A DNA stretch of 64,000 nt, from contig JBBELK010000388.1 of the NCBI GenBank assembly GCA_037783545.1, forward strand, positions 434,001-498,000, written 5' to 3'. Source of the DNA: Henricia sp. BOLD:AAB3569. Taxonomy: Eukaryota; Echinodermata; Asteroidea; Spinulosida; Echinasteridae. Below the pieces are notes generated by a model. It had not been told where the DNA came from, searched no databases, and worked only from the letters and a program-made list of their open reading frames with translations. A program made the position numbers and the translations under genes. Of this stretch, positions 1 to 8,477 are shown piece after piece (positions within the stretch are counted from its first letter, which is position 1; the number at the start of each line of letters is the position of its first letter).

Positions 1-18
1 GAATGACGGCTCAGATGT

Positions 19-100
19 ATTTTTTTGCCAAAAATAATCCCGGAATCAACTGGTTAATTGGTCTTTGGTGCATAGGCATTGCAAGTTAGCTGTGTCGGCA
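19..100. repeat. Direct-repeat copy 1 flanking the retrotransposon remnant
   Basis: A segment of about 80 bp containing TTTGCCAAAAATAATCCCGG and GCATTGCAAGTTAGCTGTGT is repeated almost exactly at 2333-2411. The pair brackets the retrotransposon remnant and the orphan receptor leader. It may be a duplicated piece of the receptor unit or a dispersed repeat; no function can be read from it. Confidence 0.7.
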
Positions 101-118
101 CCATCTCCGAACTGATTT

Positions 119-1715
119 TTAAAAAAAAGGAAAGCCTATCAAGCTCACCTGGCGAACCCAAGCTGCCCTAAGAGGAAGGCGGAACTCACTAGGATCAAGG
201 AAGTATTGCAACAGGAAACGGGGCAAATGGAGGACTAGTGGTGGGACAACAAGGCTATAAGGGAATCCAATCGCTCTCTGATTTAGGAGATACCAGAGGG
301 TATTTACCAGGCACTGAGGACCGTATACGACCATCATGGTGGCCAGACCAACCCAATATTGTCTGCTGACGGCTCCACTGTCCTGACTGAACGAGGTGAC
401 ATCCTGGAAAGATGGAAAACCCACTTTGGCCAGCTCCTGAACCAGACATTGAGTGCTGACATGTCTGGGCTTCAAAGGATCCAACAACGCCCCATCCTCG
501 AGAGCCCTGACAAGGAGCTCAGACTGGAAGAGGTACAGAATGTCGTGATAAGCCTTGCATCAAACAAGGCGCCGGGTTTAGACGGCATCCCTGCCGAGGT
601 CTATAAGAGGAGATGGCTTCACGACTGCTCAATTTGACATTCTGTCTGCCACTTGGAACGAGAGGAATGTGCCGCAAGACTTCAAAGATGCATCTGTCAT
701 CCCAATCTACAAGAAAAAAGGCAACAAACAAGATTGTTGAAACTACAGAGGAATCCCACTGCTTGCCACAGCTGGAAAAGTCTTGGGAAGGTCATTCTCA
801 AACGCCTGCAGCTGATACTGAACACTGTCTTGCCTGTGTCGCAGTGTGGATTCCGCAGTACCAGATCTACCATAGACATGATTTTCACCATCAGGCATCT
901 GCAGGAAAAGGCTATTGAACAGAACATGCCGCAGTACATGGTGTTCATTGATTTTACCAAAGCCTTCGACACCGTGAATCGTGTCTTTGGGCCCTCCAAC
1001 GCTTCGGCTGTCCGCCCGGCATCACAAACATCATCTCCCAACTCCGCACAGGAATGACGGCTCAAATGTCATCCGGAGGTTGCTTTTCTGAGACGTTCAC
1101 TGTGAACCAGGGAGTAAAACAGGGATGTGTCCTGGCGCCATCTGTGTTCCCGCTGTACCTGACTGCTGTCTTGGAGCTCTGTCAGTCTGAAAAAGGTGTG
1201 TACCTCACCACTCGCTCCAACGGCAAACTGTTCAATGTTGGACGTCTGAAAGTGAGAATGACTGCAGAGGGTCTAAATGTCCCACCTCAGACAGCTGATG
1301 AGAGTCAAATGGAGTAACCGGATCTCTAACGCTGAAATCAGGAAGCGTGCTGGCATCTCAAGCGTGAAGGCTCTTCTCACCCAAAGCCAACTATAAGGTG
1401 GACTGGTCATGTCATCAGGGAAGACTACCCAAAGTTGTCTTCTACGGAGAGCTTCGAGTGTGGCAAGAGAGGCGTAGGAAGATTAAAGCTGCGTTACAAG
1501 AACTGTGTCAAGTGCCACCTGACTGCCTGCAGGTTCGACTTGGACACCTAGGAAACCACAGCCAGGAACCGCTCGACATGGCGACATCACGTTAAGTAAT
1601 CCTCCCAGATCTGCCCAGATTATAAAACGACGACTCAAAGAAGAGACAGCCATTCGCAGCCACCGCAGGGCAGCTCGGACCTGCTCCAGCAACGATAACC
1701 CCAGACATTACCTCA
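119..1715 (+). pseudogene. Decayed non-LTR (LINE) retrotransposon reverse transcriptase
   Basis: Three plus-strand frames carry consecutive pieces of a LINE polyprotein. Around 330-640 lies the linker before the RT (SADGSTVLTERGDILERW, then SNKAPGLDGIPAEVYKR). Around 780-990 the next frame gives the fingers/palm part with QCGFRSTRSTIDMIF and FIDFTKAFDTVNR, which includes the first catalytic Asp. From 1054 a third frame gives GVKQGCVLAPSVFPLYL. The block that should hold the F/YADD catalytic motif is missing: the reading jumps from KLFNVGRLK to a C-terminal part (VKWSNRISNAEIRKRAGI, then YGELRVWQERRRK near 1450). Frameshifts and stops separate the pieces, so it is dead. The motif set is that of a single-ORF APE-type LINE; I do not assign a clade. 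No 5' endonuclease domain is visible. Confidence 0.85.
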
Positions 1716-2330
1716 CTAAACTAGCACTGGCAGTCTCGTCGCGTTACGTTGCGTTACGTCACGCGTCTTTTTATCACGAAAGAAAGAAAGCACCGAGACC
1801 CTCATGTTCGATAATAATTTTAAATTCGTCAATTGCCAAGTGTATAGAAGCGAAAATAATATTGCGCTGATGATATATTCCGAAATTCTTGTGCTTTTCC
1901 ACACTCGGACCGAGATGAAACTGAAATACTCGCTAAAAGATTCCCACAAGGACACTAACTAAAACCTAATACAGCAGTTATTGCATTGCTTTCACAGAGG
2001 TACATGTACATGTAATAAAAAGGCCTTCAGTAGAAGATAATATTGTTTAATGAGTAAATAGGTTGTCAGTGCTTTCTACAGTCATTGAGGTTAGGCTTGA
2101 TGCAGAGTGACAAGCAGATTGGTAATTAGAATGCAGTACCGATAAAAACGAATATAATGGTCGATCAATATCTTAGTGACGTTATGCGCTGTAGGATAAA
2201 ATGAATGGAGTCAGTTCACCACTTGATGCCGGAGGTCGTGTAAACACGCTCTGACAATATCTAGTTACAGGGAGGTTGACGAGTTCAAACGTCAGCTTTC
2301 CCGCTGTCTAACATGGTTGACGTGCAAATG
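1716..2330 (-). promoter_or_regulatory. Orphan receptor 5' leader with no receptor behind it
   Basis: Read on the minus strand this matches the leaders at 23935-24500 and 34750-35230. Shared parts are the CACTGGCAG block, TTACGTCA (1754-1761), the ACCGAGACCCTC block, the TGCCAAGTGTAT block, and a distal part with TAAGCCTAACCTCAA-like sequence. In other units the leader runs into an ATG; here the retrotransposon remnant occupies that position. The receptor was probably lost to the insertion or a deletion. Confidence 0.75.
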
Positions 2331-2332
2331 AC

Positions 2333-2411
2333 CTTTTTTGCCAAAAATAATCCCGGAATCAACTGGTTAATGGTCTTTGGTGCCTGTAGGCATTGCAAGT
2401 TAGCTGTGTTG
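2333..2411. repeat. Direct-repeat copy 2
   Basis: Second copy of the segment at 19-100, with only small differences (one T missing, CTGTAGG for ATAGG). The next 240 bases (2412-2650) are AT-rich; I see no gene or recognisable repeat in them. Confidence 0.7.
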
Positions 2412-2654
2412 GTGTATCAGTATATCAATATTAATCAATAGTTGTTTAAACTTCAATATTCCAGATGTCACTTTTTATCAGAAAATCACAAAAGCCATTA
2501 TAACCATTAACCCCAACACTCCTCAATCCTTCAAAATCAGTATAATTTCACATACACCCCGAAGAGTTAGGGTTAAAAAAACGGAACTGAAAAACAAAGA
2601 ACAATTCTCCGTGCATGTGGCAAGAACAAGAATTTAAAACGGTTTTAAACATGT

Positions 2655-2780
2655 GTGGCTTAACCACTCAACCGTCGAACTATAGCTAGTGTTGAACCGT
2701 GGCCGGTTCAACAGTGGCCAGTTCAGTTGTCGAGTGCTTAAGACCTTTGCCTAATATGCAAGAGATTGTGGGTTAGAGCT
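2655..2780 (+). repeat. tRNA-like repeat head (tail missing)
   Basis: Shares with 26700-26840 the CTTAACCACTCAAC start, a foldback of CCAGTTC/GAACTGG words, and TGTCGAGTGC followed by AAGACCTTTGCCTAATATGC. The copy ends at the B-box region, which has decayed (GGGTTAGAGC). It then joins GAGCTCACACATAGCGAG, the end of another dispersed repeat (see 27504-27735). Likely a tRNA-derived SINE fragment. Confidence 0.55.
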
Positions 2781-2949
2781 CACACATAGCGAGTTTACAT
2801 GATTTTATCATCTTTAATTACAATCAATCGTTTTATATATTAATCCCGCCATGAAAATGGCCACATGAAGCCAGTACGGCGTTAAACCTAAAACTCACTC
2901 ACTTTATAAATAAAATAACATCAAAATTGTAATAACCCTGGATGCAGCA

Positions 2950-3207
2950 ATAGGGCGACAATTCGGGAAGCCTGTCCCCAGGGGACCACCGAAATTTCGG
3001 GAAGAATCACTCAAATCGACACCAAATTTCTCTACCCAAAGCTTCCAAAAATGGTTACAGACCTAAGAGAGACGGTTCTAGACCTAATAAAAATGTTTCT
3101 TAAATAAATGGTTTTTAATCTCAAAAATATTAGGGCGACACCAAATTGTCGCCCTATTGAGCGTGTTGCCCTAATATAGCTTTTTTACACACAAATTGTC
3201 GCCCTAT
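2950..3207. mobile_element. MITE with AGGGCGACAATT ends
   Basis: Begins ATAGGGCGACAATT and ends with the reverse complement AATTGTCGCCCTAT. A second inverted pair, AGGGCGACAC...TGTCGCCCTA, lies inside near 3134-3156, suggesting nested or duplicated termini. It has no coding potential and about 258 bp fits a non-autonomous DNA transposon. Target duplications were not clear. Confidence 0.6.
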
Positions 3208-3577
3208 CCTAGCAAACAGAGTTTTTGTATCTCGTACCACAAAAAAAGTTATGTAAATATATAACCTTTGAGCTTGATTTATAAAAATGCATATTTTTCA
3301 AAATGCATATTTTTTTATTTGTTAGCTTAAGATGTAAGGAACATTTCCAGAAAGATTTGGGATGGGCAATCTTACAGTTTTTGAGTTATGATTATTTAAA
3401 CATTGGCTAACATGTAAATAACATAAATAATATTGTTTCCCTTTTTATTTTCCAATCACTTAGTTTTTCGGCCAAAATTTCTCAAACTTCACAAGTTGCT
3501 CTTTCTTTAGACCAAAACAAAATTGTGATCGCACCTTTATAAGAATGACTGAAGTGTGATCATGTTCAACGTGCGTT
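3208..3577 (-). repeat. Receptor 3' flank, type A
   Basis: On the minus strand this matches the sequence after the receptor at 15568-16581 (ATCATAACTCAAAAACTGTAAG, ATGCATTTTGAAAAATA and neighbours). It is the 3' part of the duplicated receptor unit that ends in the fragment at 3578-3755. No gene seen. Confidence 0.7.
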
Positions 3578-3755
3578 TCCCTAAAAAACCCTTTGAACAA
3601 AAGTTGCTATTAAGTCGCGAACCACATGACGTAACTCACTGTTGCGAAAACAGTAAATAATGACGTTAAGCCAACTATTGGCCATTACCAATGCATCCGC
3701 TGCAAATATTGCCAGGTGGTCGTTGTAAATTCCGAAGGTTACTCCCATTGCATTA
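3578..3755 (-). pseudogene. Class A GPCR fragment (TM7 and C-terminus only)
   Basis: Encodes GVTFGIYNDHLAIFAADALV, then NSWLNVIIYCF, then helix 8 and the tail RDLIATFVQRVF. These match TM6-TM7 extracellular loop, TM7 and tail of the neighbouring receptors. Homology stops at about 3755, where a dispersed repeat (3757-3990) takes over, so at least 250 N-terminal residues are lost. A non-functional 5'-truncated copy. The TM7 motif has NVIIY in place of NPxIY, as in all its paralogues. Confidence 0.9.
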
Positions 3756-3756
3756 T

Positions 3757-3990
3757 TAGAACCGAACAAGTTGACTAATTTACTATTTGAAAACTTCTAT
3801 CAACTGCTATATCAAATAAAAGGTTATTTAGCTTGTTTTGGGGAGAATGAATGTTAATTAAGGTTTGTTTTGCCCTTCCCAATGTAACTTGGTTAGCACT
3901 GTCATGGCTGTATATACACTTCATTTTATTAGCGTGCTCGGGTGGGACTCGAACCCACAACCTCCTGCATATTAGGCAAAGGTCTTAAGA
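3757..3990 (-). repeat. tRNA-derived SINE-like repeat with tail
   Basis: On the minus strand: AAGACCTTTGCCTAATATGC, then a T-arm-like GTGGGTTCGAGTCCCAC (GTGGG/CCCAC stem, TTCGAGT loop, a good Pol III B box), then a roughly 180-bp tail ending near TTCGGTTCTAATAATGCA. The same head plus tail occurs at 26700-27055 and 36585-36880. The tail ends exactly where the receptor fragment begins, so it marks a duplication or insertion breakpoint. Confidence 0.65.
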
Positions 3991-4322
3991 AAAAAATTAT
4001 ATTGATAAATTATATTGATAAATTGCCTTGTAGAATTTACAGCCACATAGCTAAATGATGATTTTAGATGCAGTAATACTTCAGAAAACTTGAAAAATCC
4101 ATTAATGTATTTTCTGTTAAATGCATGGTAAACAAAATTCATTTGCAAACAATTTAACAAAAAAGTACCTTCACTTGCCAATTTCTCCCCCTTTTTTAAT
4201 CACTTAGTTTTTTCGGCCAAAATTGTTCAAACTTAACAAGTTGCTCTTTCCTTAGACAGAGCTGGAAAAAAAAGGTTTATAAGAAACCTTTATAAGAATG
4301 ACCTTTATAAGTGTAATCGTGT
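3991..4322 (-). repeat. Receptor 3' flank, type A
   Basis: Matches the downstream sequences at 25560-25930 and 36262-36580 (AGAGCAACTTGTTAAGTTTG, AAAAGGGGGAGAAATTGCCA, ATGCATTTAACAGAAAATAC). It is part of the duplicated receptor unit; no open frame in it is conserved between copies. Confidence 0.75.
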
Positions 4323-5285
4323 TCATTGTGCGCTTCCCTGAAAAACCCTTTGAAAAAAAGTTGCAATTAAGTCACAAACCACATGACGTAACTCACTGTT
4401 GCGAAAACAGTAAATAATGACGTTCAGCCAACTATTTGCCATTAACAAAGTTTCTGCCGCATATAATGCTAAATGTTGGTTGTAAATTCCGAAAGTTAAT
4501 CCCATTGTGAGTGCCATAAAAAATGCAGCTAGCGGAATCCATGTTACGATCAACGTGCCTGTGATGATCGCGATCGTGGTCGTCGAACGGTTCACAATTT
4601 GTCGTGGCACCCTTTGTCCTGCGTGATCCTCAGCTGCGATACGACGCACATGGTGACGAGAAATTACGTAAATATGTGCGTAAAAGATTGATATAATAAT
4701 GAACAGAAGTAATAATGACAATATAGCGATGAATTTTCGCCAGTCAACATCCCACTTGCATATCTTGATCGGGCCTTGTTCCCAAATATTTTGTGGATGA
4801 TAAATTCCAAAAATGCCAATACCCACAGTGACCAGCACAGCCCATGTGATACAAACAATGATTTTTGACCTGTTCACTGTCATCCATTCTGGATACCGTA
4901 ATGGATGCGAAATAGCGATGTAGCGATCAACGGTCAGAATAAATGTGGAGTACACACTCAACCCCGGAGCTAAGTATTCCAGCACGCCGTTCGTTGCACA
5001 TATGAATTTACCCAGAGGCCACGAACCAATGTAGAGCGATGGTAGTCTTAATACCCAGGAAAACCCTGTCAAGAGATCCGAAACAGTCAATGATGTCATA
5101 AATACTCGCGTTGTTGGCTGAATATCGGTGACGCGGTGCAACGCAACAAGCATTAGTGGGTTCAGCATGAAAATCAGTGTAACTCCGAAAGTTGCTAAAA
5201 CAGCAAGAAAAATGCGTACTGTCATCTGTGTGGCGTCTTCGATGAACACCGTGTCATTAGTAGCGGGAGTCAATATCGTTGCCAT
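4323..5285 (-). CDS. Class A (rhodopsin-like) GPCR, intact single exon
   Basis: 320 residues, no intron. Start chosen because MATILTPATNDTVFIEDATQ is shared by the paralogues and the upstream leader is conserved up to this ATG. Short N-tail with one sequon (N10-D-T). TM1 about 23-49 with N42 (1.50); TM2 58-82 with D70 (2.50) in LTVSDL; C96 at the top of TM3; D120-R121-Y122 ends TM3; W148 in TM4; C176 in ECL2 can pair with C96; TM5 184-210; TM6 236-260 with TWIP (W249, P251), a variant of CWxP; TM7 272-292 with N284-S285 and N288-V289-I-I-Y292. The NPxxY proline is Val. Helix 8 is FRNSELR; the tail is short (GSAQ). Expected at the plasma membrane, coupling to G proteins. The ligand is unknown: TM3 carries no obvious amine-binding Asp. 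Leader has TGACGTAA 168 bp upstream. Confidence 0.92.
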   Translation of the reverse strand: MATILTPATNDTVFIEDATQMTVRIFLAVLATFGVTLIFMLNPLMLVALHRVTDIQPTTRVFMTSLTVSDLLTGFSWVLRLPSLYIGSWPLGKFICATNGVLEYLAPGLSVYSTFILTVDRYIAISHPLRYPEWMTVNRSKIIVCITWAVLVTVGIGIFGIYHPQNIWEQGPIKICKWDVDWRKFIAILSLLLLFIIISIFYAHIYVISRHHVRRIAAEDHAGQRVPRQIVNRSTTTIAIITGTLIVTWIPLAAFFMALTMGLTFGIYNQHLALYAAETLLMANSWLNVIIYCFRNSELRHVVCDLIATFFQRVFQGSAQ

Positions 5286-5866
5286 TTTTAATCTAACGAT
5301 AAACTTGCAAAATAATGTACTGTTGATCGAGTTTAGGATGTTGATAGTTTTATCAATCCTGAAGACAATTCAGTCGCTCCTGATGTAGCAGTTGCAATAT
5401 TCATCAATTTACAAATTTCAAACTAGCACTGGCAGCCTCGTTGTGTTACGTCACGCGTGTTTTTGTCACAAAAGAAAGCACCGAGACCCTTGTTTTCGAT
5501 GACCATTTCAAATTCATCAATTGCCAAGTGTATCGATTCATAAAGAATATTGCACTGATGATATATGCAAAAATTATCGTGCTTTTTCCACACTCGGACT
5601 GAGATTAAACTGAAAAACTAACAAGGACATTAACTAAAACCTATTCTGATGTTGATCGTGCACGTACATGATAGATGATCTGGCAGTTCAGATATTAATA
5701 GATTGCCCTGACCATTCAATTCAACCGAGATGAAACTGAAACACTTTTTGAAAAATTCCCAAAAAAACACAAACTGGAAACGGCAATGAATCAACTCCCT
5801 TCTATCGCCATGATAATGATCGACCATGGTGTAAATTGAAACATCCCTGGCCCTGTGTGTTGCCAA
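5286..5866 (-). promoter_or_regulatory. Receptor 5' leader/promoter region
   Basis: Minus-strand leader of the receptor at 4323-5285. The proximal 140 bp (TCAGGAGCGACTGAATTGTC, TATCAACATCCTAAACTCGA) and the block with TGACGTAA (5446-5453 on plus as TTACGTCA) are nearly identical in the paralogous leaders. Farther out lie CGAGTGTGGAAAAAGCACGA-like and GTTTCAGTTTCATCTCGGTT-like blocks. No TATA box stands at a fixed place. Short open frames here are not conserved as protein. Confidence 0.7.
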
Positions 5867-5934
5867 GGTACTGGATTTCCACTAAAACCAGTACAAAATG
5901 AGGAGGGAGGATGGAAATATATTTTTACCAGGAT

Positions 5935-6845
5935 CTTTAAAATCGGCCGACTCTGTACTCTGTATCATGAAAATGTAAATTACAGAAGAAAGGTAATTGA
6001 AACACAAAAAGGAAAGTATCATGGAGGTGTAAATTACAAAAGAAAGGTAATTGAAACATAAAAAGGAAAGTATCATGGAGATTTAAATTACAAAAGAAAG
6101 GTAATTGAAACATAAAAAGGAAAGTATCATGGAGATGTAAATTACAAAAGAAAGGTAATTCAAGCACAGAAAGGAAAGTATCATGGGAACAAAAATTATA
6201 GACAAAAACAACGACAAGCAAGAAATACCAAATATCATAAGAATGTCTATTACAGAAAGAAGTTAATCCAGGCAATAACATTGATAAATAAAAATAAATA
6301 CAATACAGATGCATGACAACTACAGAAAGGATAAAGTTAAAATGACAATTGAAAGTAAAAGTTAAGAAAACACACACATACAAAATGTAATCGAGGATTT
6401 TAAGAAGAAAACAGCGAGTGTTCCAGACTGTATTTGTGCTGTGTGTCAGAGATTGCTCTTTTAAAGTCAAGTTTTAAAAATGTATTAAAGACAAATACAA
6501 AGACTTTCAATATATTTGTGATCGGTAAACACATCATGGGCAATTTTAAAGGGACGATAAGGGCCCAGTCAGTCTTAAACACTTTTGAGCCTGGCTTGCG
6601 CCCGCGCTCTGGTCAGCGCATATGAAACACGCACACAGAAACTGCACTGTGGCAAGTATCCGGTTGTGTGGGTGCGCGTATAACACGCTTGCATTATGCG
6701 TAATACGTGCGATCGAACAAAAACAACTCGACGCACTGTCACACAGCTAGCAGTTCATACGAACGCGGTAGAAAGTGAATGCAAAACATGGCAAATTTTG
6801 CTGAGTTTTACCGATTTACACAAAAAGGTATTGATGAATGGGATT
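5935..6845 (+). pseudogene. Helitron-like protein remnant, copy 1
   Basis: From 5935 to about 6180 a 54-bp unit repeats in frame, coding an 18-residue basic motif (NYKRKVIETQKGKYHGD). Two units carry TAA stops (GAAACATAAAAAGG). It then runs into degenerate basic repeats, VIEDFKKKTAS and a GNFKGTIRAQSVLN tail. Tandem basic K/R-Y repeats ahead of a GPDxxC segment are typical of the N-terminal part of animal Helitron replicase-helicase proteins; the better copy at 30185-31287 shows the GPDC motif. No Rep or helicase motifs are present. Broken and non-functional. Confidence 0.6.
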
Positions 6846-6969
6846 AAAAGTAGGTTTGGCCAGTCTTAAACAATCCGTTTAAAATCGGCTGGGGTCTTGG
6901 GACATTATCAGCGCCCAGAACCATAGCTGGTTTAAAACGTATGTTTAAGACTGGCCAAACCCACTTTTA
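6846..6969. mobile_element. Palindromic MITE (GGTTTGGCCAGTC family), copy 1
   Basis: Starts AAAAGTAGGTTTGGCCAGTC and ends with the near-exact reverse complement GACTGGCCAAACCCACTTTT. Arms are about 43 bp around a short loop. Full copies are at 30061-30184, 33619-33742 and 39731-39854, and a half copy at 12883-12917. All lie in the 3' flank of type-B receptor units, so they spread with the segmental duplication as well as, or instead of, by transposition. Confidence 0.8.
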
Positions 6970-7491
6970 TTCCCCAAGTAATGTACAAGGGTGCAGACCT
7001 CACTAAACTGTGCCCCATAGGAGACGACACTAAATGTCTAATATTTACAAATAATTAGAACTCTCACAGCATCCGGTGACAAACAGTAAAACACTTCTTA
7101 AAGTGTACTTATTAAAATTCTGTTCAAATTTATACAGGGAATATCCGTCATCTTATCCACTAATTTTCAGTTGAAATGAAAATCACCCGTGCAAGAGAGA
7201 AAATTGCCAAGCAGACCACCGTTATGTGCTACATTGTCAAAACAAGATTGTTACCATTGCTGGAATGTGTATACAAATTTCACTTATATTCAGATTGTAC
7301 GTTTTTACGTAAATTACAGTACCACAATTTTAAACTTAGATATCTACTAGTACCTCGGATGTGTGTCAAGTACATTAGTGGCCATTCTGAGGGAGAAAAC
7401 TGTTGTGTTTTCTACAGCTGTCCTATAAATATGGCATTTCCAAAACAAAAATGAATCTGTTTAAAAGAATGTCTTAATAGTGTGATTATGT
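6970..7491 (-). repeat. Receptor 3' flank, type B
   Basis: On the minus strand: ATTCATTTTTGTTTTGGAAA, ATAGGACAGCTGTAGAAAAC, CATCCGAGGTACTAGTAGAT and more, matching 12918-13442, 29527-30060, 33086-33618 and 39205-39730. A frame of up to 94 codons on the opposite strand is open here and at 13121-13405 but is interrupted in the other copies, so I do not call it a gene. Confidence 0.8.
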
Positions 7492-8308
7492 TCACCGTGA
7501 CGGTGTGCTTCCTGGAAAAACTCTTTGAAAGAAAGTTGCAATTAAGTCACGAACCACATGACGTAACTCACTGTTGCGAAAACAGTAAATAATGACATTT
7601 AGCCAACTATTGGCCATTACCAAACTAACTGCCACATATGATGCCAGGTATTCGTTGTAAATTCCGAAGGTTACTCCCATTACTTGTGCTGCTAAAAACA
7701 TAGCTGGCAGAATCCACGTTACGATCAATGTGCCTGTGATGATCGCGATCGTGGTCGTGGAACGGTTCACAATTTGGCGCGGCACCCTTTGTCCTGCATG
7801 ATTCTCGGCTGCGATACGACGCATATGGCGACGAGAAATTATGTAAATATGTGCGTAAAAGATTGATATAATGATGAAAAGAAGTAACAAGCACACTGAA
7901 GGAATTGACCATCGCCAATCATTTTCAAACTTGCATAACTTGATCGGCCCCATTTCATCAATAGTTTGCGGACTATAAATTCCGAAAATGCCAATATCCA
8001 CAGCGACCAGCACAGCCCACGTGAGACAAACAATGATCTTTGACCTGTTCACTGTCATCCATCTTGGATGCCATAATGGATGCGAAATAGCGATGTAGCG
8101 ATCCAAAATCAGAAGGAATATGGTGTACACACTCGACCCCCATGTCATGAATGACAACACGCCGTTCGTTGTACACATGAATTCACCCAGAGGCCGCCAC
8201 GAACCAATGTACAGGAATGGTACTATTAATACCCAATAAAACCCCGTCATGAGATCCGAAACAGTCAATGATGTCATAAATACTCGCGTCGTTGGCTGAA
8301 TATCGTTA
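7492..8308 (-). pseudogene. Class A GPCR, N-terminally truncated
   Basis: Encodes the receptor from the ICL1/TM2 junction (TRVFMTSLTVSDLMTGF) to the C-terminus (FFQRVFPGSTPSR). Homology ends abruptly at 8308, where a Harbinger-type element starts, so TM1 and the N-tail are gone. DRY, NVIIY and ECL2 Cys are present. Odd points: a 3-bp insertion gives SWRPLGEF instead of SWPLGEF, and TM6 reads TWILP, moving the CWxP proline by one. The 530 bp from 7778 to 8308 reappear almost identically in the fragment at 11454-12144. Confidence 0.9.
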
Positions 8309-8477
8309 GGGAGCTTTCGATTTGACGACGGGGAGAGACACGACGGTAGAAATGATATGATCGCGACCGTCGCTGCGCTAAATTCCCCGTACTCCTCAAT
8401 TCCATTTCGATTTTTGACGACGACGCGCTATCAGTCACGTGACGGGAAATTGCACTGTCACGTGACACAAAAAGAAA

